The notes beneath the pieces are model-generated. The model was not told the origin of the DNA. It was given only the letters and a program-made list of their open reading frames with translations, and made no database searches. The position numbers and the translations under genes are program-made. A stretch of DNA of 64,000 bases from Hyposmocoma kahamanoa (taxonomy: Eukaryota; Arthropoda; Insecta; Lepidoptera; Cosmopterigidae): NCBI RefSeq assembly GCF_003589595.1, contig NW_020654080.1:11490787-11554786 (forward strand). The letters are read 5' to 3'. Positions 13,099 through 23,033 of this stretch are shown one piece after another. How positions within the stretch are numbered: the stretch's first letter is position 1; every line of letters begins with the position of its first letter.

Positions 13099-13673
13099 AA
13101 TTTTCTCAATAACCTGGAAATAGTAGTGAACTCATGTTCACCTTATGACAAGTATTTAATTGCGGGCGATTTTAATTTGAGCAATATAGCGTGAACTCCG
13201 GGCTGTATTGATAGTTTTTCGTTAGACACAGTGAATTTTACTACGGATGATGAAAATTTATTGGTCGATGAGTTAAACACTCTTAGGCAGTTTAATGGCC
13301 CAAAGAATGTTTATGGGAGGATTCTTGACCTTGTCTTGTCAAACGATGATGTTAAGGTCGTAGACTCTAGTGATGACCCACTCGTACCAGTTGATATGCA
13401 TCATGGTGCCTTGACTATTGAACCGCAGTTTTCTAACCTTGTTCCCTTGAGTAGTGCCCCGTATGTTAGGTATCTTTTTAACAAGGGGATTCCTGAACTG
13501 AACTAGCAGTGGGCTTTGAAATCCAATTCACTTGAGGCTGCCGTTGATTATTTTTACACTCTTTTTTTTTATGGAGGGATAGGTATATACCATGTAAGAC
13601 GGTCACTGGTAGACGCTATCCCGAATGGTTCTCCCCTGCTCTGAAAAAGGCTCTTAAGGAAAAGTGCAAATAT

Positions 13674-15200
13674 TTGAAGAAATTTAGAATTTGTGGTAAC
13701 AGTGCTGATGAGCAAACTTTTAAACTATTGAGAGATCGATTTAGGGCTCTGGAAAAGCAAAATTATAGTAATTACATAAATTCAGTTAAGAAGTCTTTGA
13801 AGGACAACCCAAAAATGTTCTGGTCATTTATTAAATCAAAATCTAATATGAATGACATTCCTAGTAGTATGAATTTTGAAGAATCTACTCTTAATTCCGG
13901 AAATTCCATCTGTGATTCGTTTTTAAAATACTTTCACTCAAATTTCTTATACAGCCCAGCATCTCAAACGACTTCTTGTGCAGGCGTTTCTACTCCGACT
14001 GTTGCTGATATTTCTAGTATAAAAGTGGATGTTGGTAGTATATCTAGACTTCTCTCACAACTTTACCCCGCGAAGTCAACCGGTCCTGATCTACTTCCAG
14101 CTCAATTCCTCATCCGCTGCTCTGAGACTCTAGCTGTACCAACTTCCATTTTATTTAATAGATCTTTGGTCGAAGGCACGGTACTAAAGCTGTGGAAGCG
14201 TGCTTACATTACACCTGTCCATAAAAAAGGCTCCAGAACGGACATTATTAACTATAGACCAATTTCAAAGTTGTGCATTATTTCTAAGGTTCTTGAAAGG
14301 GTAGTTTACGACCAACGTTATTCAGCGCTCAAGCAATCATTTAGTTTCGCTCAACATGGTTTTTTGAAGGGGCGTTTCGTTGTGAGTAATCTGGTATTGT
14401 TCAACGATTCTTTGACTGCACATATGGATAATGGCCGCCAAGTTGATGTCGTATACACGGATTATAGCAAAGCATTTGACCGGATTCGTCATGATTTGCT
14501 TGTTTGCAAATTACAGAAGATCGGAACCAATGGCGATCTGCTGAGGTGGCTGACATCGTACATCAACAATAGGTCACAGGCTGTTGTTGTTAAAAAATAT
14601 GTTTCTGGGTGGCTTATGGTGCCTAGTGGAATTCCTCAGGGATCTTTGCTCGCGCCTCTCCTGTTCGCGATTTTTGTAAACGACATCGAGCTATGTTTTA
14701 AATCATCACAACTTTTGTGCTTTGCGGATGATATGAAAATTATAGCGCCTATTTCTTCAGTGTCTGACGCAATCCTGCTTCAAGAAGACCCAATGAGGCT
14801 CGACACTTACTGCGCCGATAACCATCTTGACCTTAATCCATTTAAGTGCAGCGTCGTCACTTTTAGCTGCAAAAGTAACTTAGTGCATTTGAATTATTCT
14901 TTGAGAGGTGCTGAATTGCAACGTGATACTGTGGTATTGGATCTGGGTGTGCTTCATGATAATAAGTTATTATTTGCTTCGCATGTCGACACTATTATTT
15001 CAAAAGCCTCCAAAGCTGAACTGAACGGATTTGTGATGCGTAACTCCAGGGATTTCAGGCAGGCTAAAATACTAAATATTTTATATTGCTCATTTGTCCG
15101 CAGCCACCTGGAATATGCATCGCAAGTCTGGAATCCCCAATACCTTACCTATATATCAAGAATTGAAAATGTACAAAAAAGATTTATTAATAGGAAATGA
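13674..15200 (+). CDS. LINE reverse transcriptase frame (retroelement, not a host gene)
   Basis: This is the 508-codon open frame of the LINE described above. It has the palm catalytic residues of a reverse transcriptase: Asp in YTDYSKAFD and the FADD pair. The N-terminal part (about residues 1-120) is the linker between endonuclease and polymerase. The fingers and palm follow (about 125-400), and the thumb region is near the end. The first Met is inside the element's polyprotein and is not a true start, because the natural protein would begin upstream in the lost endonuclease part. The frame stops shortly after QKRFINRK, where an inserted repeat interrupts it. It needs element-encoded RNA binding and endonuclease activity for retrotransposition. 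Only part of the endonuclease is left, so autonomous activity is unlikely. Confidence 0.85.
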   Translation: MKKFRICGNSADEQTFKLLRDRFRALEKQNYSNYINSVKKSLKDNPKMFWSFIKSKSNMNDIPSSMNFEESTLNSGNSICDSFLKYFHSNFLYSPASQTTSCAGVSTPTVADISSIKVDVGSISRLLSQLYPAKSTGPDLLPAQFLIRCSETLAVPTSILFNRSLVEGTVLKLWKRAYITPVHKKGSRTDIINYRPISKLCIISKVLERVVYDQRYSALKQSFSFAQHGFLKGRFVVSNLVLFNDSLTAHMDNGRQVDVVYTDYSKAFDRIRHDLLVCKLQKIGTNGDLLRWLTSYINNRSQAVVVKKYVSGWLMVPSGIPQGSLLAPLLFAIFVNDIELCFKSSQLLCFADDMKIIAPISSVSDAILLQEDPMRLDTYCADNHLDLNPFKCSVVTFSCKSNLVHLNYSLRGAELQRDTVVLDLGVLHDNKLLFASHVDTIISKASKAELNGFVMRNSRDFRQAKILNILYCSFVRSHLEYASQVWNPQYLTYISRIENVQKRFINRK

Positions 15201-15291
15201 AACTATTTTTCCGGATTTAAATCGCGTATATTTGTTTTTTCAAACAAACCGACGTTTCGGGCCCTTTAGAGGTCCCATGGTCACGGTTGAC
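15193..15291 (+). repeat. Short dispersed repeat, family D, inserted in the LINE
   Basis: It runs from GGAAATGAAACTATTTTTCC through TTAAATCGCGTATATTTGTT to CATGGTCACGGTTGAC. The same blocks in the same order occur reversed at 26571-26672 in a UTP4 intron, and a fragment lies near 25138-25190. It interrupts the LINE frame. Confidence 0.75.
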
Positions 15292-15780
15292 TCTGAAGAT
15301 TTATTAAGTTTTTATGTTTTCGAACTGGGGAGCGATACGAGTCAAATCAGTATCTGAATATATGCAAGAAACATCATCTTTTGCGACTGGAGATGCGGCG
15401 TCAGATTGCTGATCTAGTGTTTTTGAAAAAAATTGCTTCTGGTGCCGTTGACTCCCCGGAACTCGTATCCAAGATTTCTCTTAGGGCCCCTGCAAAGACC
15501 CTTAGGTTTAATTCACCTCTGTGCGTACCTCTGGCCTCTTCAAACTTTCGGCGGAATGCATATCTCATGCGTGCGAGTAATAGTTTCAATGCATTGTCCA
15601 AGCAGGTTGATATTGACCTTTTTAACACTAGTGTTGCATCGGTGAAGCGTCTTATTAGTGGTTTGATTTTTGGCGAGTAGCTAATTGTTGTGTGTGCGAT
15701 TATGTCATTACCTATATAGTATAATTATTAGTTATATAGTTATAATGTATAGCTCTTTAATTAACTTAATGTGTGTAATA

Positions 15781-15791
15781 ATACACACACA

Positions 15792-15824
<33 letters not shown>

Positions 15825-15835
15825 GCACGCACGCC

Positions 15836-15886
<51 letters not shown>

Positions 15887-15905
15887 ACACACACACACAC
15901 ACTCA

Positions 15906-15950
<45 letters not shown>

Positions 15951-15967
15951 ACACACACAGACAGACA

Positions 15968-16008
<41 letters not shown>

Positions 16009-16016
16009 ACACACAT
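15781..16016. repeat. Long (CA)n microsatellite
   Basis: About 236 bp of CA units with CG, CAGA and CGCA interruptions, directly after the LINE 3' untranslated region. All open frames through it (for example 15685-16080 and 15761-16020) are artefacts of the repeat. Confidence 0.97.
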
Positions 16017-16110
16017 ACATTATATGATTATTGTATTAAACATATATAATACACTGAAGAACAGAATACCAAAAACTTAGATGATTTAAAATTAGGGGAC
16101 TTGGGGCCCC

Positions 16111-16195
16111 GAATGGCACTGCAACTGTCGTGGATAGTCTTGTCGCTTAACCACCGGGCGCATGTCTTGTACGTCCCGTCGCTTGGTAACATATA
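16111..16195 (-). mobile_element. Family B fragment
   Basis: It contains GCACTGCAACTG, CACCGGGCGCATG and CCCGTCGCTTGGTAACAT, the end of family B only. Confidence 0.65.
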
Positions 16196-16254
16196 AAAAA
16201 CATATCGTTATGATTGTTTATCAATAGACAGGTCGACGGTTCGAATCCTTGTGG

Positions 16255-16307
16255 CATCAGTGTGCAAGGGAGAAAGAGGTCTTCTCTCCCTCTCTTGCAC
16301 ACTGATG
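16255..16307. repeat. Imperfect 24-bp hairpin next to a B-box-like motif
   Basis: The arms 16255-16278 and 16284-16307 match at 21 of 24 positions around a 5-nt loop. Just upstream (around 16240) is GGTTCGAATCC, a perfect pol III B-box string. Confidence 0.8.
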
Positions 16308-16309
16308 AC

Positions 16310-17250
16310 ACTCCCTCTCCCTCAATACAATAAAAGTTAACAGATATAAATAAGAAAATACCGACACTCACCTACATACTAAATATTATGAACGCATAGA
16401 TTATATAGCACATATTATTTATTATTATATTATTTATTATTTTTTATTATACATTATAATAAATCACGTAAATACACATACATAAGCTCACGCTCTAGTC
16501 CCACAGGAGGGGTAAGCAGAGACCATGGAACGCTACTTTACTCTATTCTGACACAAGCCAACTAGCACACAAGCTGCTTAAATAACTTCTGTATAACCTA
16601 AAAGTTGTATATTAGCTGTTTAAGGGATTTATTATAGTACTTAAGTGCTCAAAATTAATTAAACAGGCTAGTCGTACAATAGCCGTACAACGGTAAAATT
16701 AATCCTAAGAGAGATAGAAAGACTAGTCATAGAGCTATTGTATGGGCATTTGATGTAAAGCAGACTTATAAATACCTTTCATAACTCATCACATGCAGCC
16801 TCACATACATCTGCTACCCTTTTCATACGACTTCCTTTATTTTTGTTATTTCGGATCCCAGCCTTTTTGAAGACATCACTGATCTGGTCAATGTAAGTCC
16901 TTCTGAGATGTCCTCTTAAAACCATTACATCCAAAAATATATAAAATACACATAATAAGAAGGTTATAACATGGTATAAAGAGAGTTTAGCAATATATCA
17001 AACTGCAAAGCAAATAACCAATATAGGTATATAAAAATTGTAAAATTCAAAGACGAAACTTGTCTTGTGTAAACAATCGTAAGCATTGATTCACCCATAT
17101 AAACTGCAATGTTGGATCGATTTTTAAAGCAAGAGCAACACGGCAACCCGTATTATCACGCTTGATTTATATTAAAAATATTGGCAACAATCGCCACAGT
17201 AAAAGTTTTGTAAATTTATTAATCCAACGAAACAGGTAAACGATTGAACT
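16310..17250. other. Non-coding DNA and presumed upstream region of the 17.25-kb gene
   Basis: No other gene was recognised. The last 120 bp contain two GGCAAC strings (17142-17147 and 17183-17188). These match one half of an RFX X-box, but no complete X-box is present. Confidence 0.4.
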
Positions 17251-20200
17251 ATGGAAGGGCAAGCTCAAGCTCCACCAGCTCCAACTATAATAGGCCGGAA
17301 GGAATCCACAGATCCAGTAAAAGCGCAAGGAATTTTGTGAGTTTCAGTTTGTTATGAAAATATTAGTTCCTCTGCTGTCTGAGGAACACTACCACGTTGA
17401 CAAGTCCCATGTGACTGTAATTCCATCAGTACCCTTACCCCTCGAAAACGGACCGCAGTAATGCTCGCATCAATGCTTGGCGGCAGAAACAGGTAAGGTG
17501 GCGGTAATTCCCTGGACGAACTCTTTCACAAGGAGCTCTACGGCTACAAAGCTTTATTTAACATTTGTTTATATGTACATCTTACTATTTCGATATGTAT
17601 AGAGTAGAGTAATATACTCATATGTAGAGCTTTTCACATAGAATAACTACAGCGTAGCAAGACGCTACGCCGCCCCTAACTTACACACTACTACGATAGA
17701 ATTGTCATAAATATATCAAGGATAACCTTCATTTTATTTGAATGTGAGGACCGCAGTAGCCCGGTGATTAATTTCCTGGTAGGATCAATTTAGGAAACGA
17801 CCTTTCTGTATAGGTTCTGATCTGCGTGTACTGGGTAGTACCCTGATGAAGATAACTTCGTTATTCTAGTACTCGTAGCACAGGGAATTTCCTAGTTAGC
17901 CTGAGGTAATTGGTATGATTGTCTGGTAGGTACATTATTTTTAATAAATAAGATTATAGTGTTCCAAAATAGAAGCTTAAACAGTTTCAAACATCGCTAA
18001 ATTTTTATTATTATTACACCATACAAAAATTTGTGTCATAAAAAATTCAATATGGAACATAAATATATCCTCCACATTTACTGGCACAAAGACGTAATTA
18101 AAATACAACTTTACCATCAGGAAAGAGGTGTCTCGTAAAAACAAAACCGCGGCGCGCCTGTGGCCGCAGCGATGGGATTTCTACACACGGATCCGAGAGA
18201 TTCAAGAAGAAGAAGCGTTAAAAAAGGGTATAAAAACAAATTACTGTTGGCAAATGCCAGGGTTTGGACAGAATATAATAATACAATAATTAAATTTCAT
18301 TAACCGTTAAATAAGAATTCTCATTGGATATATTTTGTTGGGTAACTTTAAAATTAATTTATTTAATACTTTGTCGGGTAACTTTAAATTTAAATTTTCT
18401 AAAACATTACTCGACGACTAAGTAAAAAATATTCTCAACACTCACATGAAATTCGAAATATTTATTTATAATGTATATTATTGTTACTTTATGGTTGTTT
18501 TATTTTCACAGGATATACGTTGGAAGAGTACAGAGCCGCTGTTCAATCTCGAAGCTGCAAGCTTGAACCCACGACATACCCCGTGGTGGTGGATCCTTCG
18601 CCATCGCCTATTCCGCCCACGTCTTCTCGTAATCCATTTACTTACTTAACAATTTAGACAACACACACACGCATTTATACCTCTATAATGAGAAAGCAGG
18701 CCGCTTCTCTTCTTCACCGTGTGCTTGGTAGCCACAACAGCATATTGGTAACCCTCGTAAATTTATTCGGTAGTCCCTTGCTGTGGCATCTGATAAAAAT
18801 GGTCATAGCCGAAAATTACGTAATTTTATGTAATGTAATTTAATCTAATCTATTGTACCGAAATTTGAATAAGTTCTAAATAATAATGGCTGAATCTTAC
18901 TAACAAATTATGGACAATTATTTTTCCGAAATAAGTTTCATTATTATTATCTTTTACTTCAGAACTATCATAGTAATAAGGGCAACTCCCGCCGGTTGGG
19001 TGTGTAAATGACTACACTTCGTTGTTGCGTTTTTATTTCAGGTGTATCTACAGGTTGTAAATATAATCCCCCGTATTCTCGTGTCACATTGAAAGAACCT
19101 CTGCTAAATGCAGTAGGTACAGTCAAGAGCACATCAAGCTTAACACTTTGTACTTTGGTCTGTTCTTACCATTACGGCATAAAGCTGGATTTCAGTCTTA
19201 AGTGTAAAGTTTGACATGCTCTTGACCCTGTACTTAACTCTATGCCGCTTACGATCAGTCCAAACTGTCAAGCTTGACGTGCTCTTGACTGTACGTAGAA
19301 GAGTGTACTGTATTCAACTTAATTTATTAGGTCGCTGAAGTAGAAAACTTTCGTGGTTTCGGGGCTTAAGTATATTCTAAGTTCAAACTTTGTAAATACT
19401 TATTATGAGAGTTTGTTACCGAGAAAATAATTTTAGGATACTTACTCGTATTAGTTTGATAAAGCTAAGCGATTTCTAGAAAATATAAGGCTGTTGTCTC
19501 TGCCTATCCCGATTGGAAAAGTGCGTGAAATATAGGTAGAAGAAGAAAAGATTTTTTTTCTTTCTTTCTTAGTGATACTTACTCGAGATAAAGTTCTTAT
19601 TAGTAAATCTTTTGATTTATAAATCTACTATAATACATATTTTATAATAAATCTTCAATTCCTACATACGAATAAAGCACCGCATATTTTCCAATAGTGT
19701 GAAGACCCCGCATTGGGCCGGCGCGCGGCGTGGCGGATTATGGCCCTCGGCTGCAGGAGACCCGTGCCCAGCAGCGGGCCGTTGATAATGATATTTTCCA
19801 ATAGGTGTAACTAGTGTTGGGTTATGGTAATATTCCCATTTTAAAAATGCAGAGAAATATTTTTCCGAATATTTTTCGTATTCTTCCACATTTGACACCT
19901 GTCAAAAGTTGAAGATACTAAACGAAAACGATGGAGCCACTATATTTTTTGCCTGTGATTAACTTTTCGCTGTTGTCCAATAATTTAGTTTTATTCCAAC
20001 TTGCCTTTAACTATACAATTTTATTGTATAATTCACACTTAACAAAACTTCAAAAGATATATCTAAACCATGAACATAATATGAGCCTTCGAATTATATT
20101 TTTCCAATTTTTCAAATTTTTTTCCGGAAAAATTTCCAATATTATAATTTTTTTCAGAAAATTACCCAACACTAGGAGTAACTGAAACGATGTGCAACGA

Positions 20201-21770
20201 CGTCTCCCCTTGTAAAATATATTAAGCTTTACTGCGAGTTCTAACACGCCAAGTGTTAAAATTAAGTCAAGCCTTACTCCTCTTTGGAGACTACGTTCAG
20301 AGCTGGAGTGTCATTATTAATATGATTATGTGCATTGCAGGAATGATCGGGCGCCGTGCGCAGTGTCCCTTAGAGCGGTACGGGCTACTGGTGATGACTC
20401 CGCGGGACTATCCCACGCGGCCGCCGCTGCCGCCGGGACAGGTCTACGATCCTTACAAGCAGACTATGATGTTCTTAGGGTACGTCACCTTAGTGTTTTA
20501 CAACATTTTTAAACATTTATTATATAAAGTACCTGTATAACAAATTACACACGTACACACTCATAGCCCATCCCTAGGGAAATCCTGTGAATTAGTTGTA
20601 TATCAAAGAATAACTCATTTCAAAGTGGCACTGTTCGAGATGATTTTTTTTATAATATCAAGTGAAGGGACGAACAAGTCTTGAGCCTGATGGTAAGCAC
20701 GCACGCCTGTCCGTAACAGTTGCAATGCCACTCAGAGCTTTAAATCGCAAACATCTGATGGGCAGTGCCACTGCGCCCGTCACCCTGAGACATATAGTGA
20801 CACCCATGTTCCTGTAATTTCACCAGCACCCTTATCCTTCAAAACCGGAACACAGTAATGCTAACATTACTGCTTGGCGGCAGAAATAGGTATGGTGGCA
20901 GTATTTTCATGGACGAACTCTTTCACAAGGAGCTCTACTGCTGCTAAAAATGCTGAATTTGATTATTCGATATAATGAGTGGCTACAGGGTCCTGGCAGA
21001 ATACCAGAGTCGCAGGCAACCGCGTATTTTTTTTATGTTTAGCCAACAATATATGACTTACAAAAAGATGCTTTTGTAATTACTGTGTTCTATGTAATTT
21101 GTGTATATCTTGTGATGGAGATGCGGTATAGCACGGCACCGCAGTAGGCGGACCGACAGCCAGCTGAAAATAGCTGGAAGCGATGCAATAAACCTGTGCT
21201 CAGCTGTTCACATAATAATAAATCATTCCCTTGGTGTAACAAAGCTACATGCAATATATACATATATATGTACTATATGTATATGTATATGTATATATAT
21301 GTACTATATGTATATATATATATATACATATAGTACTTTTGACGTATTATATATACATATATAATACGTCAAAAGTACTTTAATCACACGAAAGTCATAA
21401 AAGTAATAAGAACACAACAAGAAAAGTAAAACAAATTATGTAACTATAGGTATACGATATGTTATGTCGACTAATTTCATTCGTAGAATCTTAAAGCCTC
21501 TCTCCTGAACAGTTACAATTTTACTACACCAACGGTAACGAAACTGTGAGCTACTAAAAACTCCACCCTTTTTTTTTTAATATTTGAGCTCTAAAACAAA
21601 AATACATATTAATTAAGATTGTAATTAGATCGGTGACAGGTGATCCGATATCGTACAAGCTGCCACCGGTGACGAACGAGGTCACTGATGAGATGTGGAC
21701 GAGGCCGAGGCACCTTGCTGTCGCGCAGTTCAACGAGGACGCTCTAAACAAAGCACTTCAATCTTATTAA
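17251..21770 (+). CDS. Uncharacterised five-exon gene, 196 residues
   Basis: The exons are 17251-17336, 18121-18227, 18512-18628, 20341-20479 and 21629-21770, joined at GT/AG sites with matching phases. The total is 591 nt, exactly 197 codons including TAA. The start ATG opens MEGQAQAPPAPTIIGRKEST. Exon 2 encodes ARLWPQRWDFYTRIREIQEEE, exon 3 GYTLEEYRAAVQ followed by a Pro-rich stretch, exon 4 GRRAQCPLERYGLLVMTPRD and PPLPPGQVYDPY, and exon 5 ISYKLPPVTNEVTDEMWTRP. No signal peptide, membrane helix or catalytic motif is visible. The WPQxWDF block and the short Tyr/Pro-rich linkers recall small axonemal (microtubule inner) proteins such as the vertebrate CIMIP1/C20orf85 group. That is a resemblance only, so the function is unknown. 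A poly(A) signal AATAAA lies at 21908-21913. Introns hold family B copies and a hAT MITE. Confidence 0.8.
17396..17550 (+). mobile_element. Family B copy (truncated) in intron 1 of the unknown gene
   Basis: It runs from GTTGACAAGTCCCATGTGAC to CTTTCACAAGGAGCTCTACG and lacks the head of the family. Confidence 0.8.
19117..19294. mobile_element. Small MITE, family E (GTACAGTCAAGAGCAC ends)
   Basis: The left end GTACAGTCAAGAGCACATCA and the right end are inverted copies (right end, reverse-complemented: GTACAGTCAAGAGCACGTCA). A related copy lies at 58141-58255. A single end remains near 55182-55212. Confidence 0.75.
19812..20174. mobile_element. hAT-type MITE with 8-bp target duplication
   Basis: It starts TAGTGTTGGGTTATGG and ends with the inverted form (ACCCAACACTA). 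It is flanked by GGTGTAAC (19804-19811) and GGAGTAAC (20175-20182), an 8-bp duplication with one difference. Length, ends and duplication size fit a non-autonomous hAT element. It lies in intron 3 of the unknown gene. Confidence 0.82.
20551..20589 (-). mobile_element. Family A SINE tail fragment
   Basis: Only the CATAGCCCATCCCTAGGGAA portion of the family A body is present, in reverse orientation. Confidence 0.55.
20650..20946 (+). mobile_element. Family B repeat, near full length
   Basis: It begins AAGTGAAGGGACGAACAAGT and ends CACAAGGAGCTCTACTGCTG, with all internal blocks in order. It lies in the intron before the last exon of the unknown gene. Confidence 0.85.
21255..21331. repeat. TATG/TA-rich microsatellite
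   Basis: Alternating TATATG and TA units precede the perfect palindrome at 21332-21379. Confidence 0.8.
21332..21379. repeat. Perfect 23-bp palindrome with 2-nt centre
   Basis: The arms 21332-21354 and 21357-21379 are exact reverse complements (AGTACTTTTGACGTATTATA at the outer end of the first arm). It could extrude as a cruciform. Confidence 0.92.
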
Positions 21771-22041
21771 ATGCTGAGTCTGCGTTTCACCATTCTGATG
21801 TCAACTCTATCGTGCAGAGAGCCTGCCCAAAGTTCAACCCTACGACAGTCGATTGCATGTTCTTATACTTACGTAAAATACTTTTAATAGATAAGCTAAA
21901 ACAAAGTAATAAATATCAGATATGAGGTAGAGCACGTGAAACTTTATTACATTAAGAATTCAAATCTTAATTTAAACAATATTTCAAATTAATATACGAG
22001 TATATTGAATATTGTTTTAGTTCTTAATTCATTAGGCCGGT

Positions 22042-22325
22042 TTTTTTATGATAACTACTGACGGGACGAATAAGAGCTATGCCACACGGGCGTTGCGTCG
22101 TCGCAAACACTTTGATTTCAACGTACTAACTTGCGCAACGTCATAAGTCATAACGCAATGTCGTCGTCGCAACGCCGACGCAAAGCATCGTGTGGCATCG
22201 CTCTAAGTCTGGTGGTAAGCGACACGCCTGTCGATAGCAGTTGCAGTGCAGAACTTTAAAAATCACAAAGATGTGAGGGGCACTGCTGCAGCAGCAGTGC
22301 CCCGCATTGCCATGACACGTGCATT
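22042..22325 (+). mobile_element. Family B copy interrupted by a GC-rich MITE
   Basis: The head CTGACGGGACGAATAAG is before 22080. The family continues at about 22200 with TGGTGGTAAGCGACACGCCTG and GGGGCACTGCTGC. The intervening 22080-22197 segment is a separate inverted-repeat element. Confidence 0.75.
22080..22197. mobile_element. Small GC-rich inverted-repeat MITE
   Basis: The ends are TGCCACACG and its reverse complement. CpG-rich subterminal blocks (GTTGCGTCGTCGC and TCGTCGTCGCAACGC) lie next to the ends. The copy sits inside the family B repeat. Confidence 0.7.
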
Positions 22326-22461
22326 TTTTTATGTAGAAAGAGTTATACTTACCTAGGTAAGTCATTGTCTATACGTACCTAAGGTAGGTATATAATTTGT
22401 TGATTGTTGGCAGAGGAGTAAATACCTATTTTTTTCGGCGAGCACGGAAGAGTTATATATA

Positions 22462-22930
22462 ATCTCAGTACAGAGTACTAAAAAAACCGACCTCAAAAGT
22501 ACGTGGAATTACATCTATAAAAATAAAAAACGAGGAGGTTCTCAATTCGACTGTTTTTTTTGTATATATGTTACGCGATAACTCTGGTATTTGTGAACCG
22601 TGAAATTTTGAAGAAAATCATCCACCTCTAAGGGTGGCTGTCCACGCATGAAGATTCATTTTTATAAATAGCGCCTAAATTTTATTATAAGGTTTATAAT
22701 GGTTGATTTTGCTATTCTCCAATTCAAGGCGTTTTTCTCTCAATATACTTTGAGTGGTGAGAACCTATTTTTATTATCTCCTGCGACAAGTTCCGTATTG
22801 TGGCGAACTAGGGGATGAACCCGGGTTTGCCCACTTTCCGGTAACCGATTTCAATAAAACTTGGCAAATAGATATAATTCCACTTACTTTTGAGTTCGAT
22901 CTTTTTAGTACTGAGATTATTAGTAACACC
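22462..22930 (+). mobile_element. MITE, family C
   Basis: It opens with CTCAGTACAGAGTACTAAAA and AACCGACCTCAAAAGTACGTG. It then repeats the left-end block GAGGAGGTTCTCAATTCGAC and closes with AGTACTGAGATTATTAG. The left edge thus carries a copy of the right-end sequence, a recombinant end. Confidence 0.75.
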
Positions 22931-23033
22931 GTATCTTAAATTAAAATTACTATCCCTTCATGTCCCATAGCTGTGTTGCGCCATAAACTGTAACTAATAT
23001 TCTACAAATTTTAATGAACTAAAACCTAAAACT

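Larger units (their letters stand above)
13090..15690 (+). mobile_element. Well-preserved 5'-truncated LINE (CR1/jockey group) with endonuclease remnant and reverse transcriptase
   Basis: The endonuclease C-terminus is read from about 13100 to 13506 (YLIAGDFNLSN, then DMHHGAL), with in-frame stops. The reverse transcriptase is one uninterrupted 508-codon frame at 13674-15200. It contains domain 0/1-like AKSTGPDLLP, INYRPISKL, motif A TDYSKAFDRIRHDLL with the catalytic Asp, motif B SGIPQGSLLAPLLF, motif C CFADDMKI (the metal-binding Asp pair), motif D LDLNPFKC and the thumb HLEYASQVWNP. The frame is broken after 15200 by a repeat (family D), and the C-terminal segment resumes around 15365-15680 with LRLEMRRQIADLVFLKK. 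The long open RT suggests a relatively young insertion. The motif spelling is CR1/L2/jockey-like rather than R1-like, but the clade is not certain. Confidence 0.88.

Noticed and set aside
15685..16080. Several long open frames on both strands, His/Thr- or Cys/Val-rich
   Set aside because: They are translations of the CA microsatellite and carry no gene-like features.
18446..18649. 67-codon frame with Trp-rich translation
   Set aside because: It overlaps exon 3 of the unknown gene in another frame. Only the alternative frame matches the splice phase of the neighbouring exons.
20330..20512. 60-codon frame beginning MHCRNDRAPCAV
   Set aside because: Shadow of exon 4 of the unknown gene, out of phase with exons 3 and 5.
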